The notes under the pieces: generated by a model
Seen by the model: only the letters and a program-made list of their open reading frames with translations
The model's database searches: none
What the model was told of the DNA's origin: nothing
DNA from: Methanofollis tationis
GTDB taxonomy: Archaea; Halobacteriota; Methanomicrobia; Methanomicrobiales; Methanofollaceae
Direction: 5' to 3'
DNA length: 64,000 nucleotides
Assembly (NCBI RefSeq): GCF_013377755.1
Contig: NZ_JABXWR010000001.1
Span: forward strand, 62,001 to 126,000
Program-made: the position numbers and the translations under genes
In this document: piece after piece, positions 45,606 through 54,689 of the stretch
Layout of the letters: every line of letters begins with the position of its first letter
Numbering within the stretch: position 1 is the first letter of the stretch

Positions 45606-46763
45606 CTAAACAGGATTCCTTAACACAGGAATGGCTCTGGCACCCCTCATCGATGTGCGGATCGCCTCCCAGATTATGCACATGAAGGAGCTGAACCGGA
45701 AGCCGCGCACCTCAATGGTTTGTGGTCCCTGTTTCACGGGGGAAAAGTGCTTCCAGAGTAGATCGATCCAGATATTCTTGAGGAGGAACGATATTATGGC
45801 GTAGAGATACCGGATGACCGGGTTTTTTGTGCTCGTACGGGGTTTCACCTGGTTGCGCATCCGATAGGACGATTCAATCGAGAACCTGGACCGATAGGTC
45901 TGATGGACCCGATGGGGATTCCACCGGAGGTTTCCCACGACGTAACCCAGATTCTCAACGCCGCGCTTACCCCGTTTTCCTTTTGCATACTTCACGGCAA
46001 TCGCAATCTTCAGGACCAGCACCGGTTTTCCGTGCATCCGATATTCAGCATACCGGGAGTGGGTTCCCTGGAGGACTTGTTTCATCCTTTTCCCGTGTTT
46101 CCTGACAGGAACGATGAACGGCACCTGGACGTCCATCAGAAACCCGAGCACCTTCCGGGTGTAGAACTCCCGATCCAGGCAGAGAACTTCGATGCGAAGA
46201 CCGAGTTCAGTGATCCGATCGAGACATTGCGCGATGTATCCGACCTTCGAGGTATCCCGGCGCACCGGGAACACGGCCAGCGTCATCTGCCGGTTCCTGG
46301 TGGTCACATACAGAGTGATGTAGGAATAAAACTCATTTGTTGACTTTTTACGCTTACTTCGCACGATATAGGCTTCGTTCTCCTCATCGGTTGACCCGTA
46401 GTACGGATCGTTGGTAAAGTCAATCGCAAACTGATAGGCGTACCCCGGTTTGAGGACGTGGTGCATATGGGTGGTGAGGATCGAGGTGTTATTCTGCTCC
46501 AAATCGGCCATATCGAGTTTTTTGAGGTGGTAGCGAACGGACGTTTCGCACGGTACCCGATCCAGGATGTGGGTGATTGAGTGAACTGACTGATTCATTA
46601 CAGCCATGCCGACCAAAGAAGAAATCAAGTCCGTTTGAGTGAGTTTTCCCTGAATGGGAATGGTTAGATGCTGATCCAGTGCCGAAACAACAGGGGCGCA
46701 ACAGTCTTTAGGTTTCAGAATGTTGCTCTTTCTGCAGGTCACCCTCGATTTAGGTAAAGGCAT
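45606..46763 (-). CDS. ISH3-type DDE transposase
   Basis: 385 residues, complete. It resembles ISH3-family transposases of haloarchaea and methanogens: SVHSITHILDRVPCETSVRYHL at the N-terminus, FAIDFTNDPYYG (first Asp), ITELGLRIEVLCLDREFYTRKV (second Asp) and YRSRFSIESSYRMRNQVKPRTST (the Glu). The terminal repeats were not found with certainty; the element probably spans about 45.59-46.80 kb. It sits between a truncated IS and the HNH gene, whose 5' end it may have removed. Confidence 0.85.
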   Translation of the reverse strand: MPLPKSRVTCRKSNILKPKDCCAPVVSALDQHLTIPIQGKLTQTDLISSLVGMAVMNQSVHSITHILDRVPCETSVRYHLKKLDMADLEQNNTSILTTHMHHVLKPGYAYQFAIDFTNDPYYGSTDEENEAYIVRSKRKKSTNEFYSYITLYVTTRNRQMTLAVFPVRRDTSKVGYIAQCLDRITELGLRIEVLCLDREFYTRKVLGFLMDVQVPFIVPVRKHGKRMKQVLQGTHSRYAEYRMHGKPVLVLKIAIAVKYAKGKRGKRGVENLGYVVGNLRWNPHRVHQTYRSRFSIESSYRMRNQVKPRTSTKNPVIRYLYAIISFLLKNIWIDLLWKHFSPVKQGPQTIEVRGFRFSSFMCIIWEAIRTSMRGARAIPVLRNPV

Positions 46764-46858
46764 GAGGGGAAGCCTGCAATCTATATAGATCTTTCGATTT
46801 TGGGCGGGCTTCGGGCGGTAGAGGGGGATTTGGGGTCTCTAAAATTAGCGAAGTACTG

Positions 46859-47296
46859 ATGCCGACGACCGAACGGGCGATCGCCGATGCACGGGGGATC
46901 TACCGCTCGGCCCTTGAGGGCGGCGGGCTCAGGTGCGTCTGGTCGGGGCGGACGATCCCTTCGGCATCGGAGATGCACATCGACCACCTCCTCCCCTTCT
47001 CGATCTGGAGGAACAACGACCTCTGGAACCTCCTGCCCACCCTCGGATCGGTCAATACAAAAAAGAGCGACCGCATCCCCGACCCCCATTTCCTGAAGAG
47101 GCGAAAGGAGGAGATCGTCGGGTGCTGGGATCTGCTCCATGACCGCCTCCCCGGCCGGTTCGAGGAGGAGATCAGGATCTCCCTCATCGGCCCCCGTGCA
47201 CCCTGGAGCGACTGGCAGGACCTGGCGATCGAGCACCTCGCCGACAAATGCACATACTTAATTGAGATCCGGGGCTACGAGGCATGGGCGCTATGA
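46859..47296 (+). CDS. HNH endonuclease-domain protein, possibly 5'-truncated
   Basis: 145 residues. The HNH core is LRCVWSGRTI, then HIDHLLPFSIWRNNDLWNLLP and VNTKKSDRIP: His-Asp-His and the downstream Asn/His metal site, with one cysteine in place of the usual zinc knuckle. Related proteins with this pattern are often 250-400 residues with an extra N-terminal region. Here no ribosome site precedes the ATG, and the frame stays open upstream into the ISH3 flank, so the original start may be lost. The stop overlaps the HIT gene by 13 bp. Confidence 0.7.
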   Translation: MPTTERAIADARGIYRSALEGGGLRCVWSGRTIPSASEMHIDHLLPFSIWRNNDLWNLLPTLGSVNTKKSDRIPDPHFLKRRKEEIVGCWDLLHDRLPGRFEEEIRISLIGPRAPWSDWQDLAIEHLADKCTYLIEIRGYEAWAL

Positions 47297-47661
47297 CCTG
47301 TCCGTTCTGCACCCCCGAACCCTCAGAGGTCGTGCTCGCAAACGACCTCTGCTATGCCAGATACGACCGCTACCCGGTGAACCCCGGCCACCTGCTGATC
47401 ATCCCGTTCAGGCATGTTGCAGACTTCTTCGACGCCACCGCCGAGGAGCAGGAGGCCCTGCTCGCCCTGGTCAGGGAGGCGAAGGCCCACCTCGACCGCG
47501 AGTTCAGCCCCGACGGCTACAACCTCGGCGTGAATGTCGGGGAGGCCGCCGGCCAGACGGTGATGCACCTGCACATCCACCTGATCCCCCGGTACCGGGG
47601 GGATATCGAGAACCCGCGGGGCGGGGTGCGGGGGGTTATTCCGGAGAAGCGGGTGTATTGA
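47284..47661 (+). CDS. HIT-family nucleotide hydrolase
   Basis: 125 residues from ATG 47284 (or 47293, MTCPFC). A CPFC pair opens the protein. The histidine-triad motif is HLHIHLIPR, with the earlier NPGHLLIIPFRHV strand and NVGEAAGQTV typical of HIT hydrolases, which act on AMP- or ADP-linked substrates such as Ap4A or adenylylated residues. It overlaps the HNH gene on the same strand. A role in removing AMP from an adenylylated end or protein, relevant to the nearby Fic, is only a speculation. Confidence 0.88.
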   Translation: MGAMTCPFCTPEPSEVVLANDLCYARYDRYPVNPGHLLIIPFRHVADFFDATAEEQEALLALVREAKAHLDREFSPDGYNLGVNVGEAAGQTVMHLHIHLIPRYRGDIENPRGGVRGVIPEKRVY

Positions 47662-47706
47662 GGGGAGAGATCCGATCGAATAGGGGGAAAGATTGCGCCC
47701 ATCCTA

Positions 47707-47763
47707 TGGTCTGGCTGGAGGCATCTTTGCCCTAACAGGGCGACGTCATAACCGGCCAGACCA
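47707..47763. other. Nested inverted repeat, possible structured RNA or terminator
   Basis: Outer arms TGGTCTGGC (47707-47715) and GCCAGACCA (47755-47763) pair perfectly. Inside is a short perfect hairpin GCCCT-AAC-AGGGC (47729-47741). It follows the HIT gene by 45 bp. It could be a transcript end, a small RNA, or the scar or attachment site of an insertion. No T-run follows, so a simple terminator is less likely. Confidence 0.45.
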
Positions 47764-47884
47764 GACCAGGTGTATCAAGATCCAATAACACTCAGTGATT
47801 ATTGCATCCACGCCCTCACACCCTACGGCGAGCAGAACGATAGAGTATTTTAAAATCCTCAAGAATAAAATCGGAAGATTAAAT

Positions 47885-48196
47885 ATGCCCGATATATTTG
47901 ATCAGCGTATGCGAAACGAGATCAGAGTATTCGCGGCGCTGATAATCTTTTGCGCCCTGGTCGCGGGCATCGTCGCATGGTCCGGGGCGGCGGAGGCCGG
48001 GGGCGCTACCGTATGCGTTGACGGATATTGCACGCCGGCGGAGGCGGCAGCGGGGTGTATTGCGGCGGCGTCAATATCTATTCTCACCGCGTGGTCTTCG
48101 GCCCGATCCCGGCGGGGGAGGCGGTTAGAGATGTTTCTGTTGTTTCTCTCTCCCTCTCGCCGTCCGAGGTGGCTGGCGGGGATCGCCTGGAGTTGA
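47885..48196 (+). CDS. Small putative membrane protein
   Basis: 103 residues from ATG 47885, preceded by AT-rich sequence without a clear ribosome site. One hydrophobic segment (VFAALIIFCALVAGIVAW) and a second weaker one (AAAGCIAAASISILTAW) flank a short Cys-containing loop. The C-terminus is Arg-rich and may be out-of-frame sequence; the gene may be broken. Unrecognised. Confidence 0.35.
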   Translation: MPDIFDQRMRNEIRVFAALIIFCALVAGIVAWSGAAEAGGATVCVDGYCTPAEAAAGCIAAASISILTAWSSARSRRGRRLEMFLLFLSPSRRPRWLAGIAWS

Positions 48197-48318
48197 GGAT
48201 TGATGAGGTCGCTGTCGATGCGGCCGCTCAGCCGTCCGGGTGAGATCCCTCAATCGCAACCACTGCCCCTGGGGGAGGAGCCGCCGAGAGGCGGCAGGCG
48301 GGGAATGTCGGGGGGATG

Positions 48319-49401
48319 TTAGATCCCTTCATCATAAAAAGCAGTCATAGCAGTTGTAAGCAAAAACAATTCCTCTTCACTGAAATCATTTTTAATCCAA
48401 GTTGGTAAACTTTTTTGAGGGAACTGCAATTTTGAAAGAGCCATTGAAAGTTCCCTGATCTTCTTATTAACTCCTCCTTCAACAGATTTTCTATCAATTC
48501 CTATTGAAAGTGCCTTTGATAGCCCAAGCAATATTTCAAGAAATACATGTTGTGCCGAGCTTGGATCAGTAGGACTCCCCATAAAGGCCCAATATTCTAT
48601 CCCAATTTTCCGATATACCCGAACAGTTCTAGTTTCTCTATCTATCAAGACACCAGGACATCGTTCCCGGTCTTCCTCAACGAAACCATTGTCCAATAAT
48701 TTTGCGAGGATCTGATTCTCTTTATTATTAGTGGTCTTGTCAGTCCCATAAGTAAGGCCAACAACCACATCAATCGATTTTACAGATCTATTGTTTCTTT
48801 TTGACTCATTGATCCAAGTTTTGTAATTATTTCTTATAGCATCCGTCATTGCTTGGACTTGACTGTCATTGATAGTATTAGGCCCACTTTTTATGGTAAC
48901 AAAATATCTATGGTCACCTACTACAACAGACTTGTCGATCTCCCGCCAAACCGATCCCACTCGTTTCTGAGCTTTTTCCTCGCGAGTAAACCCTTCAAGC
49001 CCTTTAAACTCTGCAATTTTCTCCAAGGGTTCTTCCCAATGTGTTGTTGAGTTAATTGGATATTGCCCAACAAATGCTGATTCAATAGATTTACCAAATG
49101 AGGTCTCAAGGGCCATGTAAAACTTGCTATTAAATATAAAGTCCGCAAATCTGGCCGGGTCATCAAGATCCAAGACGCTCGCGGATGTCAATAAGACATA
49201 AGGATTTGTACGATAGTCTGCTAAATTTTCTCTCTTATCAAAGGCTTTTGGCAAATTGTCCCGAATATATACAGATACAGATTCAGCAATCCTATCGACT
49301 CTTTCTTTATCAACATGAGAAAACAAATCCGAAATTTTTGACGTCTCAAAAACACTTTTTTTAGATTTTAGGATCCTGTAAAAGGAATTTTTTGCTACCA
49401 T
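48319..49401 (-). CDS. Type II restriction endonuclease (PmeII-like)
   Basis: 360 residues. The central VWREIDKSVVVGDHRYFVTIKSGPNTINDSQ supplies an Asp and an I-K pair spaced as in PD-(D/E)XK nucleases, and the surrounding pattern recalls the PmeII-type restriction enzymes (recalled, not searched). It lies 11 bp downstream of a cytosine-5 DNA methyltransferase on the same strand, the classic arrangement of a type II system. It is AT-rich compared with the chromosome, consistent with acquisition by transfer. Confidence 0.8.
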   Translation of the reverse strand: MVAKNSFYRILKSKKSVFETSKISDLFSHVDKERVDRIAESVSVYIRDNLPKAFDKRENLADYRTNPYVLLTSASVLDLDDPARFADFIFNSKFYMALETSFGKSIESAFVGQYPINSTTHWEEPLEKIAEFKGLEGFTREEKAQKRVGSVWREIDKSVVVGDHRYFVTIKSGPNTINDSQVQAMTDAIRNNYKTWINESKRNNRSVKSIDVVVGLTYGTDKTTNNKENQILAKLLDNGFVEEDRERCPGVLIDRETRTVRVYRKIGIEYWAFMGSPTDPSSAQHVFLEILLGLSKALSIGIDRKSVEGGVNKKIRELSMALSKLQFPQKSLPTWIKNDFSEEELFLLTTAMTAFYDEGI

Positions 49402-49412
49402 AACAAACAGAC

Positions 49413-50837
49413 CTAAGACATACTGCGGTTCTTACGTTTGGTTTTCGGTTGAGAATATTTAGCCCCTCCGTTTTGCTTTCCATCCTCCCATACGATCGTT
49501 TCTCCTTTTTTATACCACTGACGGGTTCTGACGTGAGATTGAATATATGTGATTTTGAAATTTTCACTTCGAGCAGGATATGGTTGCCAGTCCCTTACTT
49601 TCAGTTTTTCTAGGTACGAAACTATTACTTCGCCAGCAACCTTGCCAAGACGGACAGGGACAGCGTTTCCGACTTGAGCATATTGTTGGGCCACCGTTCC
49701 AACCAGTTCCCAATCATCAGGGAACTCTTGAATCCTCGCATATTCTCGGAGTGTTAGTGTACGGACATCTTGAGGATGGCAAAGAGCCATTGAAGCATGG
49801 TTGGGCATCGTTAACAATGTAGGACAAGGGAGGTCGTAACTTAACCTTCTCCACCACCCTGATCTGCCACCTTTCGCATACCAAGCTTTCCCCATAGATT
49901 CTTTCTGATCCTCAATAGGGAGGCTTCGCCAGTTTGAACCCTCTGGTACTTTGCTGAGATAATATTTTTTTCGAGGGCTGAAATCTAGTATAACTGGATC
50001 TTCCTCCTTCAAATATCCTATTGCATCTCTGAGAGTTTTCCAAGGTTTAAGTTCTTGATCCTCTGGGCCGGGGAGTTTACTCTGACCATAATTTGCCTGG
50101 CGAGAGCCATGGGTCGGATCCGGGAAATTTACTAGAGTATTATATCTATTCCCAATAAACAGAACCCTCTCACGGATCTGAGGAGCCCCATAATTAACAG
50201 CATTTACCTCAAAACAGTCGAAGCAATAGGAATGACCATTAATCTTTTTCAAATCCTCGGCAAAAAGACGGACAACTGATCCTGGTTGTTCATCGTCTTC
50301 AAGTGGTGCTCCTCCATTTTCTGGCCTCTCTGCGATGGGCCTGTGCCTCAGGGCAGCGGACATCAGCCCCCTTACGTTCTCCATAAGGAAGAAACGGGGT
50401 TGTATCTCCTTGATGAAACGTAAATACTCCCATAAGAGGGTTCCACGAGGATCTTGAACGGTACCCCTCTTACCAGCAGTACTGAAGGACTGACATGGTG
50501 GACCCCCCGCGATAAGATCAACTTCTCCGGGCCTGAGGCCGACCGCGTCCAATATCTCTTGTGGACTGATATTCCGAATATCTCCCTCAAATATTTTCAG
50601 ATCTTTGGATAGGCGACCCTTTTCCTGGTTCAGACGTATTGTGTCACAAAAAACCTTCTCTTTTTCTACGCAGGCGATTATTTCAAATCGTCCTGTACAT
50701 TCTAAGCCAAGGTCAAGGCCCATCGCCCCGGAAAATAATGATATTACATTAAATTTAGTCTGCGGGAACTTGGTAACAAATGTAGTATTATCAGGCATTA
50801 TATCACCGACAGGGCAAAACGCACATAGTGAATTCAT
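49413..50837 (-). CDS. DNA (cytosine-5-)-methyltransferase
   Basis: 474 residues from ATG 50837, or 461 from ATG 50798 (MPDNTTF). It transfers a methyl group from S-adenosylmethionine to C5 of cytosine. Motif I is NVISLFSGAMGLDLGLE, motif IV is GGPPCQSFSTAGKRG with the catalytic Cys, motif VI is FFLMENVRG, motif VIII is QIRERV and motif X is QVGNAVPVRLG. It is partner to the restriction enzyme at 48319. Low GC against the rest of the window. The target sequence is not readable from motif content. Confidence 0.95.
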   Translation of the reverse strand: MNSLCAFCPVGDIMPDNTTFVTKFPQTKFNVISLFSGAMGLDLGLECTGRFEIIACVEKEKVFCDTIRLNQEKGRLSKDLKIFEGDIRNISPQEILDAVGLRPGEVDLIAGGPPCQSFSTAGKRGTVQDPRGTLLWEYLRFIKEIQPRFFLMENVRGLMSAALRHRPIAERPENGGAPLEDDEQPGSVVRLFAEDLKKINGHSYCFDCFEVNAVNYGAPQIRERVLFIGNRYNTLVNFPDPTHGSRQANYGQSKLPGPEDQELKPWKTLRDAIGYLKEEDPVILDFSPRKKYYLSKVPEGSNWRSLPIEDQKESMGKAWYAKGGRSGWWRRLSYDLPCPTLLTMPNHASMALCHPQDVRTLTLREYARIQEFPDDWELVGTVAQQYAQVGNAVPVRLGKVAGEVIVSYLEKLKVRDWQPYPARSENFKITYIQSHVRTRQWYKKGETIVWEDGKQNGGAKYSQPKTKRKNRSMS

Positions 50838-50907
50838 TTCTAATTTTTAAAGACATTATTGATGTTCATTATGTGATTTCAACATGAAGTACGTGTCGCA
50901 GTTATTC

Positions 50908-51151
50908 GAGGACTTCGATCAACCCCCTCATTTTTCAAAAGATCGGTCTTCACTCCCCGATTCCTCGTTGAATTCCCGGGATTTTTACGTCACGCCTCTC
51001 AATTCCCTCTATTATCCCTCCTTTTTCTCTCACGAAAGATAGCTACCGCTCAAGCAGTCTGTCGTTCAATCGTCAGCAGTTGTTTCAGGTTGAATGAAAG
51101 ACACGAGAAGAGATATTTCACATGCGCTCGTGCGCAGGTTGTCACCCGGAC
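50908..51151 (-). mobile_element. IS5-family remnant (right end only)
   Basis: 244 bp matching the right end of copies A and B, with several substitutions (for example CACTCCCC for CACCCCCC). It begins with the terminal repeat GAGGACTTCGATCAACC and stops inside the transposase C-terminus at 51151, where the IS4/IS1634-type element starts. It is older than copies A and B and was broken by that element. Confidence 0.85.
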
Positions 51152-52605
51152 CCCAAACTCCTCACGCATTAGGGAATATATCGAGTTCCAGTTTCTCCGC
51201 GATCTTCCGCACCCCCTTCGGCACCTCGGTGATCCGTCTCTCCTCCCCCGCTCCCACCGCGTACACCTTTGAGAGTTTCAGCAGCAGCCCCTGCGGCGAC
51301 AGATGCGCCGTTATCCCCGTCCTCTTGATCCGGTTCAGGATCCGGCAGTAGAGATAGAAACAGAGAAACCCGACAAAGACATGGCCGAACACCGCCGTTG
51401 CGTCCCGGAGGTAGAGCTTGTCTGCCTGGATCAAACTCTTGAACGCAGCAAAATGGTCCTCGACCAGGTTTCTCGACTTATACATCTGGTAGATCTCCTG
51501 GGGCTCCGCCTTCACCGAGGAGAGGATCAGGATCCGGCCCGCACGCTTCAGCCTCACGTTCAGCGCTTCCCGATCGATCTCTCCCTCCTCCAGCAGGCGG
51601 TAGAGGGTCTTCTCCTCTTCGACCTTCAGGTCGGCATCCTCGTAGAGATAGAGTGTCAGTCCGTCGATCTCCCTTTTACCGGCATGGATCAGCCGTTTGT
51701 GGTAGAAGAAGTGGTCGGTGAGATGGATCCTGATCTCGTACCTGGTGCTATTGCGGCGTTGCGGGAGGACGAACGGGATCTTCGCCTCGATCAGGGCTGT
51801 TTCGTTCTTCTCCGAGACGAATCCACGATCGAGGACAAGAATGCCTCCTGGTGCTGCGATCTCGGCGAGGGATCCAACGAGAGTCGAGACATCCCTGACC
51901 GAACCCGGCAGGGCGCGGATCATCACCGGAAGGCCGGTATCCATGGCGCTGAAGAGTGCAATGTTCACCTGGGGCAGCCAGACCCCTTCAGCGTTGTAGC
52001 CGAACTCTGCCAGGTTTACGGTGTCGGAGGAAGAGAAGATGAACGAGAGGTCGTAGATGAGCCGGTTCGATTGTGAGGAGAGGTACTGGAACACCTGCTG
52101 CTGGGCATGACGATCGCCGCCGATCGCGGTGAGCGTACGCGAGAGAGCGCGGGGATCGCAGGACGGCGCGATCTCAAGGCCGTTATTGAGTTTCTCCCAG
52201 GCATCATTGACCCGGGAGAGCGGCGTGTACCCGGAGATCCGGGTGAAGGTGAGGGCGACGATCTCCTGCCAGTGGCCCGGGAAGGCGTCTTTCAGGATGG
52301 GGAGAAGGTCACTGGACTCTTCTTCCAGCAGGGCAGCGTTGCCATATTCGTGGATGGTGCAGGGCTGGATGGTTGGCGTTCGCGCACCTTTGGGTACCAG
52401 GCCATGATCTTTCGTGAGCCGGCCGAGGTACGTGCTCACCTTCCGGGGGGATTTGCTCGCTTTGTCGTAGACGCTTGTCGAACGGTAGACGTAGGGTTTG
52501 TCCTGGATGTACTTGATCTCAAGGCACTTCTCGCCCTTCCGGCGTTGGTCTTCCAGCCACCCGCGAGCCCACTCGTCCATATGATACAATATTAGGGAAT
52601 ATAAT
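51152..52605 (-). mobile_element. Complete IS4/IS1634-type insertion sequence
   Basis: The left boundary is CCCAAACTCCTCA, where it joins the IS5 remnant. The right end is not defined with certainty, but lies near or shortly beyond the transposase start at 52589. ATTAGGGAATATA occurs at both ends in the same orientation (about 51169-51181 and 52593-52605), one copy being inside the transposase's last codons. Whether this is chance or part of the mechanism is unclear. Confidence 0.7.
51162..52589 (-). CDS. DDE transposase (IS4/IS1634 type)
   Basis: 475 residues, complete. The N-terminal 160 residues (YIQDKPYVYRSTSVYDKASK, RKVSTYLGRLTKDHG) match the DNA-binding region of IS1634-like transposases. 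The DDE core has NLAEFGYNAEG, GGILVLDRGFVSEKN and SRNLVEDHFAAFKSLIQ, and the C-terminus has KLSKVYAVGAGEERRITEVPKGV. It is the intact version of the frame truncated at 44619-45543 and is a plausible source of it. Confidence 0.92.
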   Translation of the reverse strand: MYHMDEWARGWLEDQRRKGEKCLEIKYIQDKPYVYRSTSVYDKASKSPRKVSTYLGRLTKDHGLVPKGARTPTIQPCTIHEYGNAALLEEESSDLLPILKDAFPGHWQEIVALTFTRISGYTPLSRVNDAWEKLNNGLEIAPSCDPRALSRTLTAIGGDRHAQQQVFQYLSSQSNRLIYDLSFIFSSSDTVNLAEFGYNAEGVWLPQVNIALFSAMDTGLPVMIRALPGSVRDVSTLVGSLAEIAAPGGILVLDRGFVSEKNETALIEAKIPFVLPQRRNSTRYEIRIHLTDHFFYHKRLIHAGKREIDGLTLYLYEDADLKVEEEKTLYRLLEEGEIDREALNVRLKRAGRILILSSVKAEPQEIYQMYKSRNLVEDHFAAFKSLIQADKLYLRDATAVFGHVFVGFLCFYLYCRILNRIKRTGITAHLSPQGLLLKLSKVYAVGAGEERRITEVPKGVRKIAEKLELDIFPNA

Positions 52606-52675
52606 ATATGGATCTTTCTATCCTGCTGGGGGCGTTCGGGAAAAGAAGCGGATAGGGGAGAGTATGTGCCCTAAA

Positions 52676-53347
52676 TCATGCGGTGTTTGGGCTTGAAGCA
52701 AACATCCCCTGTTCTGTCATTGTAGTGTGAAGGAATGAATCTGAATTTATGAGTCCATTCGAATACAAATCATTCACGATTTGATCATAAAACCCTCTCC
52801 TCCCCTTTAACTCAGGAAATGTATGTTCTAACACCGTGGCGGATCCTCCCATTGACCAGTTAGGGTACTTTATCTTTCGATTCTCACCAAATTTACGCGG
52901 ATCGTCCAAGAACTTCAAAATAATCAAGTGCCAGGGAGTATATCGATCAACGAAATTTATAAAAATTAATTGCAGATTCGCATCTACATCAGGCATTATT
53001 AGAGTATTTGTGACCGCATTTCTCAAAGCTTCAATTTTTTCATGCTGATGTGTTCTCATCGCAATTGTTGTAGCATAGAACAATGTACTGATGAAATTTT
53101 CATTTTCAGCAAGTCTTTCTATCTTTAATCCCACAACAGTTTCTTCTAAATACTGTAATCTCTGGTATATTTCTATTAACCATTCAGTTCGTCTTTTTTC
53201 AAGAGGTGGCGCTATAACAACTGAAAAAAACTCAGATATAGGGGAACCTACGAACGGAATAGCAGATAATGCTACTTTGACTCCTTTGTGAACATAATCC
53301 CCAGAGCTTAACTTTAAATCCGTCTCAATATCCCTTTCATTATCCAC
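52676..53347 (-). CDS. Uncharacterised protein with hydrophobic N-terminal segment, defence-island type
   Basis: 223 residues, no named family. Residues 22-45 form a hydrophobic stretch (VALSAIPFVGSPISEFFSVV) followed by APPLEKRRTEWLIEIYQRLQYLEE, a segment I recall in uncharacterised proteins of defence islands. The middle is helical (ENFISTLFYATTIAMRTHQHEKIEALRNAV), and the C-terminal part (about 150-205) may be winged-helix-like. AT-rich, with no overlapping partner. It lies between an IS and the DUF1016/hsdM genes. A membrane-acting effector is possible but unproven. Confidence 0.6.
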   Translation of the reverse strand: MDNERDIETDLKLSSGDYVHKGVKVALSAIPFVGSPISEFFSVVIAPPLEKRRTEWLIEIYQRLQYLEETVVGLKIERLAENENFISTLFYATTIAMRTHQHEKIEALRNAVTNTLIMPDVDANLQLIFINFVDRYTPWHLIILKFLDDPRKFGENRKIKYPNWSMGGSATVLEHTFPELKGRRGFYDQIVNDLYSNGLINSDSFLHTTMTEQGMFASSPNTA

Positions 53348-53660
53348 GCTATTACCTCCCCATAATCAATTAGGAATCTAATATGATCTAATCATTCAAT
53401 TTGTATGATGTATATTTCTATTTAATCATAAGAATGTAATTGCAGATTTATCAATATTGTACTCCCGTTAAATCAATCCATTGACGAGAACGACTATTCT
53501 GGAACCCTCCATGTCTCCGCATACATCACCGGCCAGTTACATACTAGTTACATACCCTAAATCACGCACCACACAGAGAAAGACCCGAATGAACGCCGCC
53601 CTGCAACCTGACGCACCCATCAGATCGCACCCACGACCGGCACAGAGTACATATCCCCAT
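53348..53660. other. Intergenic region, AT-rich then GC-rich
   Basis: 313 bp. The first 120 bp is AT-rich and carries TATA-like runs suited to the promoter of the 223-residue gene (minus strand). The remainder is GC-rich downstream of the DUF1016 gene. No gene, RNA or repeat recognised. Confidence 0.4.
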
Positions 53661-54689
53661 TCACTCCTCCCCCCGCTCCAGTTCTTCCTCCAGTTCATCC
53701 ACCGTCGGCAGCCTCCCGGCCATCTCCTCGGGCAGCGCCGAGGTCAGCGCATACCCGGCCACCCCGATCGGCCTCGCCATATCCCGCAGGGCGTACTCGG
53801 CGATCACGCGGTTCTTCGCCTTGCAGAGCACGATCCCGATGCTCGGGTTGTCCGAGGAGTGGGTCAGGAGGTCATCCACCGCCGAGAGATAGAAGTTCAT
53901 CTTCCCTGCATACTCAGGGATGAACTCACCCACCTTCAGGTCGATCACCACATAGGACCTGAGTTTTAAGTGGTAGAAGAGGAGGTCCAGGTAATAGTCC
54001 TGGCCCCCGACCTCCAGGTGATACTGGCTCCCCACAAACGCGAACCCCACGCCGAGTTCCAGGAGAAACTCGCGGATGTGGTCGAGAAGCCCTCGCTCCA
54101 GTTCGCTCTCCCGCACCTTCTCCCCCATCTGGAGAAAATCAAAGACATAGGGGTCCTTCAGGGTCTGGAGGGCGAGGTCAGACTGCTCCGCCGGGAGAGT
54201 CGCCGAAAAATTCGTCACCGCCCGCCCCTCACGCTCGATAAGCCCGCTCTCGATCTGGTGGACGAGCACGTTCCTCGACCACCCGTTCGCGATAGTCTTG
54301 TGGATATACCACTCGCGCCGGAGCGGGTCCTTCACCTTGTCGAGCAGCGTGACCGTATGATACCACGTAATTTGTGCAAGCACCTCCTGCACAAATTCCT
54401 CGTCCGGGTACGCCCGTGCGACCGCACTCATGTACTTGAGATTTCTCGGGGAAAACCCCTTTACATCGGGAAACTCCCTCCTCAGGTCGGCAGAGAGGCG
54501 GTCGATCACCTTTGCGCCCCACCCCTCCTGCTCCTGCCTCACCACGATCTCCCGTCCGATCTGCCAGTAGAGCAGGATCAGTTCGCGGTTCGCCAGGAGC
54601 ACCGCCCGGACCTGCGCCTCGCGGATCCGCACCTTCAGGTCTGAGAGAAGGGCCGGGTAATCGGCAGGGAGGAGATCATTGGAGGACAT
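53661..54689 (-). CDS. DUF1016 PD-(D/E)XK nuclease-domain protein (YhcG type)
   Basis: 342 residues. The N-terminal domain (about 1-160) has [30 protein letters not shown] and the [10 protein letters not shown] motif of DUF1016_N. The C-terminal nuclease domain (about 185-320) has [21 protein letters not shown] (Asp and the Asp-x-Lys pair of a PD-(D/E)XK site) and [10 protein letters not shown]. Such genes often sit between hsdM and hsdS, and an accessory role in DNA restriction or repair is suspected. Its start overlaps hsdM by 14 bp. A broken relative lies at 56940-57200. Confidence 0.93.
   Translation of the reverse strand: MSSNDLLPADYPALLSDLKVRIREAQVRAVLLANRELILLYWQIGREIVVRQEQEGWGAKVIDRLSADLRREFPDVKGFSPRNLKYMSAVARAYPDEEFVQEVLAQITWYHTVTLLDKVKDPLRREWYIHKTIANGWSRNVLVHQIESGLIEREGRAVTNFSATLPAEQSDLALQTLKDPYVFDFLQMGEKVRESELERGLLDHIREFLLELGVGFAFVGSQYHLEVGGQDYYLDLLFYHLKLRSYVVIDLKVGEFIPEYAGKMNFYLSAVDDLLTHSSDNPSIGIVLCKAKNRVIAEYALRDMARPIGVAGYALTSALPEEMAGRLPTVDELEEELERGEE

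Noticed and set aside
47284-47763. tRNA or riboswitch in the hairpin after the HIT gene
   Set aside because: No T-loop GTTCRA motif, acceptor stem or known riboswitch core could be placed.
51169-52605. ATTAGGGAATATA as a 13-bp target duplication of the IS4/IS1634-type element
   Set aside because: The left copy encodes the last residues of the transposase (DIFPNA), and the same sequence is in the truncated copy at 44.6 kb, so it belongs to the element rather than to the target.
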